From: Pseudomonadota bacterium
Lineage (GTDB): Bacteria; Myxococcota_A; Polyangia; Polyangiales; Polyangiaceae
Direction: 5' to 3'
Assembly: GCA_023398955.1 (NCBI GenBank)
Contig: JAEWRL010000147.1
Location: 1-64,000 of the forward strand
Length of the DNA stretch: 64,000 bases
A model generated the notes under the pieces. The model was not told where the DNA came from. It made no database searches and saw only the letters and a program-made list of their open reading frames with translations. Both the position numbers and the translations under genes were made by a program. Shown one piece after another: positions 1 to 8,637 of the stretch. Each line of letters starts with the position of its first letter. Positions within the stretch are counted from its first letter, which is position 1.

Positions 1-102
1 GCGCAGGATGCTCGCCAGCTTCATGCAGAAGCTGACGCCTGACGGCTGACACCTGATAGCCTGCCCTCCGGTTGCATTTGGCGTTGCCAGTTCCCCTGTT
101 TG

Positions 103-120
103 GTTCCGGCTCCGCCGGGT
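103..120. repeat. 18-bp hairpin repeat, copy 1
   Basis: The sequence GTTCCGGCTCCGCCGGGT contains a CCGGC/GCCGG stem with a 3-nt loop. It sits immediately after the stop codon of the minus-strand lipoprotein gene. An identical 18-bp copy occurs at 29699-29716, also downstream of a minus-strand gene. There is no U-tract in the expected place, so it is not a canonical intrinsic terminator. Confidence 0.5.
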
Positions 121-896
121 TAGGGGAGCTTGCTCGGACGAGGCAGGTCGCCACCCCGGCGGACGTATTCTTCCACCGCCCTGCTGAGTCCGTCGTCGGC
201 CTTGACACACTGGAGGCTGACTTCCCCCATGGTCGCACCTTTACACTCCTTGCGACGAGCTCGGTACGCTTCGCGTAACTCAGGGTCCTCCTTCATCGCG
301 TCGCGGAGCTCGGGATCGATCCACCGCCATGTCACCTTCGCAGCCTTCGCCCGTGGTGGTTCCTTCAGGGTGACCTCTTCCTCGGCAAGCGTCACGCAGG
401 AGCCGTCCCACCGGAGCGCGTCGTAGCCCCCGCCGGCGCCGCTGACCTGAATGCCACCAGTTGCCCCACGCTTGCGAAGGAGGATGACCTCCTCGTCGAA
501 CTCCAACTCTCCTTGCGGCGCGGCTCCGCCCGACGCATTCCACGCTTCTGTCTTCCGCGTGAGATAGCCTCGCGTCCAAGGCGTTCCCTTGCGAAACATC
601 AGCAGCGCCACGCCGGGAAACGTATCCGTACAGAGTCGCGACACGAAGTCCCTGTCTGGTACGCAGAAGGGGCTGTCGACGCTCGCGCAATCAGACGGAA
701 GTGGGTCAGCGGCTTCGCCCTCGCCGCTCCCGTTCGGCTGGGACTCGCTGGTCGGCTCGGATTGCACGCGCGCCGGCTGAACGGAGTCCTGCGACGGTAC
801 CGCGTCGCTCGATTGGGCAGGCTCCCTCGGGCCTCCACACGCGGAGAGGACGAACTGGAGCGCGGTCAGCAAAACAGCGTGGGTCGGGAGATGCAT
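120..896 (-). CDS. Putative lipoprotein of unknown function
   Basis: Predicted 258-residue secreted lipoprotein of unknown role. I chose the ATG at 896 because it gives a short N-terminus, a hydrophobic stretch and a lipobox (LSAC), followed by a Ser/Pro/Glu-rich linker typical of surface lipoproteins. An upstream in-frame start at 1004 would put 36 unlikely residues before the signal peptide. The mature part has several Cys residues and a charged C-terminal half, and I recognise no domain. The stop codon directly abuts an 18-bp hairpin repeat (103-120). It lies downstream of glmS on the same strand, about 160 bp away. The call as a gene is fairly secure; the function is unknown. Confidence 0.6.
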   Translation of the reverse strand: MHLPTHAVLLTALQFVLSACGGPREPAQSSDAVPSQDSVQPARVQSEPTSESQPNGSGEGEAADPLPSDCASVDSPFCVPDRDFVSRLCTDTFPGVALLMFRKGTPWTRGYLTRKTEAWNASGGAAPQGELEFDEEVILLRKRGATGGIQVSGAGGGYDALRWDGSCVTLAEEEVTLKEPPRAKAAKVTWRWIDPELRDAMKEDPELREAYRARRKECKGATMGEVSLQCVKADDGLSRAVEEYVRRGGDLPRPSKLP

Positions 897-1059
897 CACC
901 CGTGATGCAGCCACCGGCATGTGGCCTCTGTCAAGGGGTCCCCGGCAACCTGCTGGCTGATCGGGCCCGCTCGCGCCAGCGGCGTGTGCGGCGCGCTGCG
1001 TCACGCCCAGGGGGGAAGACCCACGGAAGAGGGATGATACTGCCGACTTTGCTCACTCG

Positions 1060-2889
1060 CTACTCGACGGTCACTGTCTTTGCAAGGTTCCGCGGCTGAT
1101 CCACGTCTGTCCCCTTGAGGTCCGCAATGTAGTACGAGAGCAGCTGGAGAGGGACGATCGCGAGTATCGGCTGTACGAGCTCAGCTACCTTGGGCAGATG
1201 CACGACATGCTGGGCGAACTCCGCCGCTTCGTCGTCGCCTTCCGTGACGATTGCGATGACCTGGCCATCGCGAGCACGGACCTCTTGGAGATTCGATAGC
1301 GTCTTGTCGTAGTGCCGGTTCTGGGGCAGAAGCACCACGACAGGCATGGACTCGTCGATGAGGGCAATGGGACCGTGCTTCATCTCTCCAGCGGCATAGC
1401 CCTCCGCGTGGGCATAGGAGATCTCCTTGAGCTTCAATGCCCCTTCGAGCGCGACGGGGAACAGCGCGCCACGGCCCAGGAAGAGCATGTGTTCCGCATG
1501 CTGCCAGCGTCTTGCGACCGCGTAGACGTCATCCTTCTTCTCGAGCACGTTGCGCATCGCGTTCGGAAGCTCGAGGAGCTGTTGCAGCATGTCGCGCGCT
1601 TGCTCCTCGTTGCAGACACCTCGGCGCCTACCGAGATAGATCGCCAGCAGCAGTAGGGCGACTTGCTGCGTCGTGAAACACTTCGTCGATGCGACGCCGA
1701 TCTCAGGACCGGCATGCGTGTACAGGGCGCCGTCCGAGGCCCTGGGGATCGCACTATCCAGGACATTGCATACGGCAAGAACTCTTGCGCCAGCGTCCTT
1801 CGCGGCTCTGATGGCTGCCAGGGTGTCGGCCGTCTCCCCTGATTGACTGACGGCCACCACCAAATCGCGATCAGTGAACACGGGGTCACGATAGCGCACC
1901 TCACTTCCCAGCTCGGCGTGAGCTGGCAGGCGCGCAATCTGCTCAATCCAATAGCGGCCGCAGAGGGATGCGTGATAGCTCGTGCCGCAAGCTACGAGCA
2001 CCACACGATCGATCGCCCTTGCGATCTCCGGGCTCATCCCGAGCTCGGCGTCGACGAGATCGCCCGATTCCAGAACTACTCGCCCCCGGACCGTGTCTTC
2101 GACAGCGCGGGGCTGCTCGAATATTTCCTTGAGCATGAAATGCTTGAAACCCGCCTTCTCGGCCTGCATCGGGCTCCAATCGATGCGTTTCGGTTTCCGG
2201 TCCACCCGCGCACCGTCCATCGTTTCGAGACGACACCCATCGCGGTCGAGCTCCGCGAGCTCACCGTCTTCCAGGAAGACCATCGACCTCGTCGAGGCCA
2301 GCAGTGCCGGGATGTCGCTGCCGCAAAGCACCTCGCCGTCTCCAAGCCCCACAACCAGTGGAGATGCGTTCTTCGCGATCACGATCTTCCCTGGCTCACG
2401 CTCAGTGACGACCGCCAAGGCGTAAGCCCCCTCGACAACCCTCAGCGCCTCGCGCACGGCGTCGAGAAGGCGGGGATGGACTCTCGTTGCCCTCGCCACG
2501 AGGTGCGCAAAAATCTCCGAATCCGTGTCGCTCTTGAACTCTGCGCCATCCGCGACCAACCGTTGCTTCAGCGTGACGTGGTTCTCGATGATGCCGTTAT
2601 GGACGACCGCAATATCGCCGACGACGTGCGGATGCGCGTTTGCTTCGCTCGGCCTGCCGTGGGTGGCCCACCGAGTGTGACCGATACCCAAGCTACCCGG
2701 CAGAGCTCGTTCCCTCAGCGCGCGCTCCAGGTTCTCCAACTTGCCGAGGGTGCGAACGAGACCGAAACGTGTACCGTCGTGGACGACCATCCCTGCCGAG
2801 TCGTACCCGCGGTATTCGAGCTTCTTCAGCCCGTCGAGCAGGATAGGGGCCGCCGAACGGGGTCCAACATAGCCAACGATTCCACACAT
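1060..2889 (-). CDS. glmS: Glutamine--fructose-6-phosphate aminotransferase (isomerizing)
   Basis: Makes glucosamine-6-phosphate from fructose-6-phosphate and glutamine, the first committed step towards UDP-GlcNAc for peptidoglycan and LPS; cytosolic. From the ATG at 2889 the protein begins MCGIVGYVG, giving the N-terminal nucleophile cysteine of the class II glutaminase domain, and is 609 residues, the same as the E. coli enzyme. The glutaminase motif TRWATHG and two SIS isomerase domains (with CGTS and SQSGET motifs) follow. The C-terminus ends KTVTVE, as in the family. A longer in-frame extension to 3147 is rejected because Cys must be residue 2. It is divergent from the GH94 phosphorylase gene (about 260 bp between starts). 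No glmS ribozyme was recognised upstream. Confidence 0.97.
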   Translation of the reverse strand: MCGIVGYVGPRSAAPILLDGLKKLEYRGYDSAGMVVHDGTRFGLVRTLGKLENLERALRERALPGSLGIGHTRWATHGRPSEANAHPHVVGDIAVVHNGIIENHVTLKQRLVADGAEFKSDTDSEIFAHLVARATRVHPRLLDAVREALRVVEGAYALAVVTEREPGKIVIAKNASPLVVGLGDGEVLCGSDIPALLASTRSMVFLEDGELAELDRDGCRLETMDGARVDRKPKRIDWSPMQAEKAGFKHFMLKEIFEQPRAVEDTVRGRVVLESGDLVDAELGMSPEIARAIDRVVLVACGTSYHASLCGRYWIEQIARLPAHAELGSEVRYRDPVFTDRDLVVAVSQSGETADTLAAIRAAKDAGARVLAVCNVLDSAIPRASDGALYTHAGPEIGVASTKCFTTQQVALLLLAIYLGRRRGVCNEEQARDMLQQLLELPNAMRNVLEKKDDVYAVARRWQHAEHMLFLGRGALFPVALEGALKLKEISYAHAEGYAAGEMKHGPIALIDESMPVVVLLPQNRHYDKTLSNLQEVRARDGQVIAIVTEGDDEAAEFAQHVVHLPKVAELVQPILAIVPLQLLSYYIADLKGTDVDQPRNLAKTVTVE

Positions 2890-3148
2890 GGTTGCCTCGA
2901 TGATTGCAGCGCGCCAGCGAGCGTCGAGATAGTTTCGACAGCGGAGGGCGGACAGAGCCTCCCATGTAACAAAGATCCCAGCTCGAGCGGAACTAATCGA
3001 CGCTCGACCGACCACCCGGCGCCTGCACCTCGATGGCATCCAATCGTGGCCTTCCTGCCTCAGGACCTGCGCCCCCGGAACCGGGCAGTCGGAAGCGGTG
3101 GCTCCCGCTGGCGAAGCATGTATTGTGCGCCCCTCAGGAGAATTCAAC

Positions 3149-5545
3149 GTGCAGTACGGCTACTTCGACGACGAAGCCCGCGAATACGTCATCACGCGTC
3201 CGGACACGCCTCGCTCTTGGTCCAACTACCTGGGTACCACCGAGTACGGCGCAATCATCACCAACAACGCTGGCGGCTACAGCTTCTACAAGTCTGCCGC
3301 GCAAGGACGGTTCACTCGGATTCGGTTCAATTCGATCCCGATCGATCAACCGGGCCGCTATCTCTACCTTCGGGACCAAGAGACTGGCGACTTCTGGTCA
3401 GGGTCGTGGCAGCCCGTCGGCAAGCCGCTGAACGAGTATCAGAGCACGTGCCGTCACGGCACCGCTTACACGATCATCACGTCTGCCTATTCCGAGATCG
3501 AGACGGAGGCGACCTACTTCGTGCCCCTCGGGGCCGCTTACGAGGTATGGCTGCTCAGGGTGAAGAACGCGGGTTCGCGCCCGCGCAGCCTGCGTGCGTT
3601 CACCTATGTCGAGTTCTCCAGCGAGTGGCACGGATGGCACGACACCTTCAATCTTCAGTACTCACAGTACATCGTTGACTGCGGGTTCGAGGATGGGGTG
3701 ATCAGCCACGCGATGTGTCCGCATCTCCCGGAGCGCCCCGATGACTTCCAGCACCGAGACCAGGGCCGGCATTGCTTCCTCGCTTTGGTCGGGGCGACCG
3801 CGACAGGTTTCGAGACCGATCGAGAGACGTTCGTGGGCACCTATGGCTCCCTCGAGCGCCCCGCGACGGTGCTTGCCGGGGCCTGTCAGGGCTCCCTCGC
3901 CCACGGTGACAATGGTTGCGGCACGGTGCAGGTGGACCTCGAGCTGCAGCCAGGCGAGTCTCGAGAGTTCCTCGTGCTCGTGGGGGTTGGCAAAGGAGCC
4001 GTCGCCGGGGAATCGGCACGTCACGAAATGGCGTCGGTCGAGATCGCTCGTGGAGCTCTCGCCCGATTGAAGGCGCACTGGCATGAGCGACTCGGAGCGT
4101 TGACGGTGAAGTCACCGGACAGCGAGTTCGATAGCATGATCAACGTCTGGAATGCCTATAACTGCCTGATCACCTACGCGTGGTCACGCGCGGCAAGCCT
4201 CGTCTACTCCGGCGAACGCGACGGCCTCGGGTACCGGGACACGGTCCAGGACTTGCTCGGGGTGCTGCCGGCCATTCCCGAGGAGGCCGGCGAACGCCTC
4301 ACGCTCATGTTGACTGGGCAGCTCTCGAACGGTGGCGCGATGCCCGTCGTCAAGCCGTTCGCACATCACCCAGGTCGTGAGAAGCCCCCCGAGGACGACG
4401 AATACCGCGCAGACGACTGCCTGTGGCTTTTCGACACCGTTCCCGCCTACATCAAAGAAACGGGCAGGCTAGACTACCTGGACGAGGTTCTGCCGTTTGC
4501 GGACGACGGACAAGGCACGGTGCTCCAACACCTAAGGCGCGCGCTAGAGTTCAACTGGAACAGGCGCGGCGCCCATGGCCTGCCCTGTGGGTTGTCCGCC
4601 GATTGGAATGACTGCCTACGGCTCGGCTATCGCGGCGAGAGCTTGTTCGTCACATTCCAGTTGCGTCACGGCTTCCGAACTTATGAGGAGATCTGCACCC
4701 GGTTGGGGCGAGAAGCCGAGTCAGCGTGGGCTCGCGAGCATCTGAACGAGCTGGATGCTGCCATTCAGAGGCATGCGTGGGACGGTGAGTGGTTCGTGCG
4801 AGCATACACGGAGGCGGGTGACGTCATCGGTTCCCGGCACTCCGAGGAAGGAAAAATCTATCTGAATTCGCAATCCTGGGCTGTACTCAGCGGCGCCGCG
4901 ACCCCGGAGCAGGCAGAACGGGCGTTGTCAGCCATGCACGAGCACCTCGTCACCGAGTACGGTGCGCTGCTCTGCACGCCCCCCTACAAGAAGGCGAGCA
5001 CGGACATCATTCGAGCAACACTGTTCAATCCCGGGATGAAGGAGAACGGTGGGATCTTCTGCCACCCTCAGGGGTGGGCGGTGATGGCCGAATGTGCCGT
5101 GGGCCACGGAGACCGGGCGTATGCACTCTATCGGGCATACATGCCTGCTGCATTCAATGCGAGGGCGGAGATCCGGCAGATAGAACCATACGTGCACTGC
5201 CAATCGACGCACGGACGAGGGAGTCGCCGCTTCGGAGCGTCCCGCCTTCCTTGGCTATCGGGAACCGCCGCGTGGTCCTACTTTGCGGCAACCCAATCCA
5301 TCCTGGGGATCCGGCCGGACTGGGACGGCTTACGGATAGACCCAGTCATTCCAAGTGCCTGGCGATCCTTCCGAGTCATTCGGCGTTTCCGAGGCGCCAC
5401 CTACGACATTCGTGTCGACAATCCGGCGGGCGTCGAACGGGGCGTCAAGAAGCTCCTCGTCGACGGAACACCCAACGAGCCTCGCCTGCCGCTCAGGGTA
5501 CAGGAACCAGGCAGCACCGCCTTGGTCCAGGTAACCCTCGGTTAG
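3149..5545 (+). CDS. GH94 family disaccharide phosphorylase (cellobiose or chitobiose type)
   Basis: Phosphorolytic glycosidase of family GH94, which splits a beta-linked disaccharide with phosphate to a sugar-1-phosphate plus a free sugar in the cytoplasm. The GTG at 3149, preceded by AGGAG 8 nt upstream, starts the protein with QYGYFDDE and EYVITRP, the hallmark N-terminus of cellobiose/chitobiose phosphorylases. Length is 798 residues, normal for the family. The catalytic acid is Asp485 in SADWNDCL; KENGGIFCH and WLSGTAAW motifs of the (alpha/alpha)6 barrel follow. No signal peptide is seen. Cellobiose and N,N'-diacetylchitobiose phosphorylases share these motifs, so the substrate is unresolved. 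Divergence from glmS would fit amino-sugar metabolism, but that is inference. Confidence 0.9.
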   Translation: MQYGYFDDEAREYVITRPDTPRSWSNYLGTTEYGAIITNNAGGYSFYKSAAQGRFTRIRFNSIPIDQPGRYLYLRDQETGDFWSGSWQPVGKPLNEYQSTCRHGTAYTIITSAYSEIETEATYFVPLGAAYEVWLLRVKNAGSRPRSLRAFTYVEFSSEWHGWHDTFNLQYSQYIVDCGFEDGVISHAMCPHLPERPDDFQHRDQGRHCFLALVGATATGFETDRETFVGTYGSLERPATVLAGACQGSLAHGDNGCGTVQVDLELQPGESREFLVLVGVGKGAVAGESARHEMASVEIARGALARLKAHWHERLGALTVKSPDSEFDSMINVWNAYNCLITYAWSRAASLVYSGERDGLGYRDTVQDLLGVLPAIPEEAGERLTLMLTGQLSNGGAMPVVKPFAHHPGREKPPEDDEYRADDCLWLFDTVPAYIKETGRLDYLDEVLPFADDGQGTVLQHLRRALEFNWNRRGAHGLPCGLSADWNDCLRLGYRGESLFVTFQLRHGFRTYEEICTRLGREAESAWAREHLNELDAAIQRHAWDGEWFVRAYTEAGDVIGSRHSEEGKIYLNSQSWAVLSGAATPEQAERALSAMHEHLVTEYGALLCTPPYKKASTDIIRATLFNPGMKENGGIFCHPQGWAVMAECAVGHGDRAYALYRAYMPAAFNARAEIRQIEPYVHCQSTHGRGSRRFGASRLPWLSGTAAWSYFAATQSILGIRPDWDGLRIDPVIPSAWRSFRVIRRFRGATYDIRVDNPAGVERGVKKLLVDGTPNEPRLPLRVQEPGSTALVQVTLG

Positions 5546-5644
5546 CTCCTTTGAGGGCCCCGGAGCCCCCGGCGGCAGGCCATCATCCCTGGCCCGAGAT
5601 CCCTCGACACTCGCCCTTCCCGAATACTATCCTGCGGGCGGGGC

Positions 5645-7657
5645 ATGGCCAGTGAAGACAACGAACTCGAGCGCGCACGGCGGGCATTGGTCCAGCTGCA
5701 GCGCGAAGTCGAGGAGTATGCGCAACGCGAACGGGCTCGTGCAGAGGTCGAGCACGCTCTTCGGGCCTCCGAGCAGACCCTCAAGCTCGTGATGGATACG
5801 ATTCCACAGCGGGTGTTCTGGAAGGACCGCTCCTCGCGCTTTCTTGGCTGTAACAAGGCATTCGCTCAGGATGCAGGACTAGAGAGTCCAGACCAGCTCG
5901 TCGGGAGAACCGACGCCGACGTGGCGTGGCACGAGTCGGCCGCCGTATTCCAGGCGGATGACGAGGCCGTCATGCACTCTGGCGAGGCCAAGGTGGACTA
6001 CGAGGAGCCTATGCTGCGAAGCGGCGAGGTTCGCTGGCTGCGCACCTCCAAGATTCCCCTGCGCGATCCCGAAGGACGCATCATCGGGCTCTTTGGGTGC
6101 TACGAAGACGTCACGGAGCGCCGCCGAGCCGCGGACGCGCTCGTCGAGCGCGAGGCCCGGTACCGCACGCTCGTCGAGCTTGCCTCGGACGGAATCTTCG
6201 TGTCCGGGCCCGATGGCGAGCTCCAGGAGGCAAACACCACTGGCTGTGCGATGCTGGGCTGGGACGAGGGAATCCCGAATGGGGTGACGATGGCTCAGCT
6301 CGGTATCGATCCGCTCGCCGGCAACACAATCGAACCCGGCGACTCCGCGGTACTGACCCGGGAGCTCGTCCGACACGACGGATCGACGCTCGATGTGGAG
6401 ATCAGCGCCCGGAGGCATCCGGATGGTCGATTGCACTCGATCGTTCGGGACGTTTCGGAGAGGCGACGAGCTCAGGCTGAACGCACGCGCCTCGAAGAAC
6501 AGTTGCGGCACGCTCAAAAACTCGAATCCATTGGACGACTGGCAGGTGGTGTTGCGCATGACTTCAACAACCTGCTCACGGTCATCCTTGCTAACTGTGG
6601 CTTTCTTCTTTCCGAGTTGGCTAGCGACGACCCGTGCTGGGGCTACGCTCAACTGATCAGTGAAGCAGGCGACCGGGCCGCAGCACTGACGCGGCAGCTC
6701 CTGGCTTTCAGTCGGAAGCAAGCGGCGCAGCCGCGATTGCTGGACCTGGGCGAGGTGGTCGTCAATGCCGAGCGCATGCTGCGTCGCGTCGTCGGCGAAG
6801 ACGTCGCGCTGAGCGTCCGCACTGGCCCGCACGCGGGGTTCGTGCTCCTGGACCCGGGCCAGATCGAGCAGGTCCTTCTGAACCTCGTCGTCAATGCACG
6901 TGACGCCATGCCCCAAGGAGGGATGCTCGAGCTCGGCGTGGACGCCGTGACTCTCTCCGGAACCGAGTTCACCATGCCGACCGTCCCTGCGCCAGGGCGT
7001 CATCTGGCTTTGCGTGTCTCGGACTCCGGCGAGGGAATGGACACCGAAGTACTTCAAAGAATCTTCGAACCATTCTTCACCACGAAGGATGCAGGAAAAG
7101 GCACCGGACTTGGGCTGGCTACCGTCTACGGCATCGTCACGCAGGCAGGAGGGTGCCTGAGCGTGCAGAGCGCACCACGCCAGGGCACGGCCTTCACTCT
7201 CTACTTCCCTCTCGTCCAGGACATCAGCCGTCCGGAACCGGCACCACCCGAACTCCCAGCTTGCAGGCCCGGCACCGCCCGAGCCAGCAAGTCTCATACG
7301 ATTCTGCTCGCCGAGGACGATGCCAATGTCGCGTGTGTTGCCCGCCAAGCGCTGAGCAGCGCGGGCTATGAGCTCTTGGTAGCGCGAGGAGGTCTGCAGG
7401 CGCTCCAGATATTTGCGCGGAACCGCGACCGAATCACCCTGCTGCTCACGGACGTCGTGATGCCAGCCATGAGTGGTCCGGAGCTTGCTACCGAGCTGCT
7501 GTTACGCTCAGGTTCGCTCCGTGTCCTCTTCATCTCCGGCTACGCCGACGAGTCCCTCGACTCGAGGGCCCGGCTGCCCAATGGAACACATCTCCTGCGG
7601 AAGCCGTTCTCCGCGGACCGGCTGGTGGCCGCGGTCCAGCAGGTACTCGCCGACTGA
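5645..7657 (+). CDS. PAS-domain hybrid sensor histidine kinase
   Basis: Soluble-looking two-component sensor of 670 residues with its own receiver. The order is a short coiled coil (1-42), PAS (about 43-160), PAS (about 165-285), HisKA with phospho-acceptor His305 in GGVAHDFNN, an HATPase domain (about 400-515, with DSGEGMD and GTGLGLATVYG boxes), and a C-terminal receiver (about 545-668) with Asp603 in LLTDVVMP. The H-box HDFNNLLT is the type usual in myxobacterial hybrid kinases. No transmembrane segment or signal peptide is seen, so the stimulus is probably cytoplasmic and read by the PAS domains. There is no adjacent DNA-binding regulator. It converges with atpG, with 33 bp between stop codons. 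Confidence 0.93.
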   Translation: MASEDNELERARRALVQLQREVEEYAQRERARAEVEHALRASEQTLKLVMDTIPQRVFWKDRSSRFLGCNKAFAQDAGLESPDQLVGRTDADVAWHESAAVFQADDEAVMHSGEAKVDYEEPMLRSGEVRWLRTSKIPLRDPEGRIIGLFGCYEDVTERRRAADALVEREARYRTLVELASDGIFVSGPDGELQEANTTGCAMLGWDEGIPNGVTMAQLGIDPLAGNTIEPGDSAVLTRELVRHDGSTLDVEISARRHPDGRLHSIVRDVSERRRAQAERTRLEEQLRHAQKLESIGRLAGGVAHDFNNLLTVILANCGFLLSELASDDPCWGYAQLISEAGDRAAALTRQLLAFSRKQAAQPRLLDLGEVVVNAERMLRRVVGEDVALSVRTGPHAGFVLLDPGQIEQVLLNLVVNARDAMPQGGMLELGVDAVTLSGTEFTMPTVPAPGRHLALRVSDSGEGMDTEVLQRIFEPFFTTKDAGKGTGLGLATVYGIVTQAGGCLSVQSAPRQGTAFTLYFPLVQDISRPEPAPPELPACRPGTARASKSHTILLAEDDANVACVARQALSSAGYELLVARGGLQALQIFARNRDRITLLLTDVVMPAMSGPELATELLLRSGSLRVLFISGYADESLDSRARLPNGTHLLRKPFSADRLVAAVQQVLAD

Positions 7658-7683
7658 GCTATCGAGCGAGGCGGTCAGCTCAG
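7654..7683. terminator. Possible bidirectional terminator hairpin
   Basis: An inverted repeat CTGAGCT ... AGCTCAG (7654-7660 and 7677-7683, 16-nt loop) lies in the 33-bp gap between the convergent kinase and atpG stop codons. There is no U-tract, so support comes only from position and symmetry. Confidence 0.3.
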
Positions 7684-7690
7684 GGCCGCG

Positions 7691-8599
7691 TCACGACTGA
7701 AGCGCATTCGCGCCGCCGATGATCTCCATCAACTCCTTCGTGATCGCTGCTTGCCGCGCGCGATTATACTGGAGGGTCAGCTTGTCGATCATCTCGGCGG
7801 CATTCTTGGTAGCCGAATCCATGGCCGTCATGCGCGCGCCGAGCTCCGACGCCATCGACTCGTAAAGAGCACGCATGAGCGTCACCTCAATGTACATCGG
7901 AACCAAGCGCTCGAGAACAGCCTCCTTGTTCGGTTCGAAGATGAACTCTCGCTCCGCGGCTTCACTTCGCTGCGTAGACTCGTCGCTGTCCTCTGCGAGC
8001 GGGAAGAGCGCCTCCTTGACCACCCGCTGCGTCATCGCACTCTTGAACTCGTTGTAGACGAGGTAGACTGCGTCGACCTCGCCTGACAGGTACGGTGCCA
8101 GCACCGTCTGAGCTACCCTACGCGCTTGGGCATAGTCGAGCGAGTCCCACACCCCATCGAAGACATGAAAGATGGGTGCACTTCTGCGACGAAAGTAGTC
8201 CCTGCCCTTGCGGCCAATGATGGCCATCTTTACGGATTGCCCGTTTGCCTCAGCGTCCTTCCACAGCTGCAAGGCACGACGCGTGATGTTCGCATTGAAC
8301 GCCCCGCACAAACCGCGGTCACTGGTAATGACGAGCAAGAGTACGGTTCGCTGCTCGCGTTGTGCCAGCAGCGGATGGTCATCATCCCCGAACGATCCAC
8401 CGTGCTCGAGGCGAGCCCTCGCGGATGCTGTGACCTCCGAGAGAACGGCTCCGGTTCTCTGTGCATAGGGACGAAGCGCGACAATGCGCTGCTGCGCGCG
8501 ATTGAGCCGCGCTCCGGCGACCATCTTCATCGCCCGCGTGATCTTCTGTGTCGACTTCACGCTCGCGATTCGCTTGCGGATTTCCTTCTGATTCGCCAC
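7691..8599 (-). CDS. atpG: F-type ATP synthase gamma subunit
   Basis: Central stalk subunit of F1, which rotates inside the alpha3beta3 ring and couples proton flow to ATP synthesis. The 302-residue protein starts with the classical N-terminal helix (QKEIRKRI, TQKITRAMKMV) and ends with the conserved C-terminal helix (YNRARQAAITKELMEIIGGANAL). The middle segment includes an acidic insert typical of variable gamma subunits. It is the last gene of the minus-strand atp operon here. The next gene downstream is convergent, so atpD and atpC, which usually follow, are not at this locus. Confidence 0.96.
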   Translation of the reverse strand: MANQKEIRKRIASVKSTQKITRAMKMVAGARLNRAQQRIVALRPYAQRTGAVLSEVTASARARLEHGGSFGDDDHPLLAQREQRTVLLLVITSDRGLCGAFNANITRRALQLWKDAEANGQSVKMAIIGRKGRDYFRRRSAPIFHVFDGVWDSLDYAQARRVAQTVLAPYLSGEVDAVYLVYNEFKSAMTQRVVKEALFPLAEDSDESTQRSEAAEREFIFEPNKEAVLERLVPMYIEVTLMRALYESMASELGARMTAMDSATKNAAEMIDKLTLQYNRARQAAITKELMEIIGGANALQS

Positions 8600-8637
8600 G
8601 GGACCTGTGCTTCTGGTGGTAGACGGGACAACGGCGC

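Noticed and set aside
1..52. Possible 3' end of an upstream plus-strand gene
   Set aside because: One frame reads RRMLASFMQKLTPDG then a stop, but 15 codons are too few to support a call.
1843..3678. 611-codon open frame on the plus strand over glmS
   Set aside because: It is antisense to glmS and runs through the start of the GH94 gene; no family resemblance. High GC keeps the opposite frame open.
5879..7348. 489-codon open frame on the minus strand over the histidine kinase
   Set aside because: Antisense shadow of a gene with clear kinase domains; no recognisable protein.
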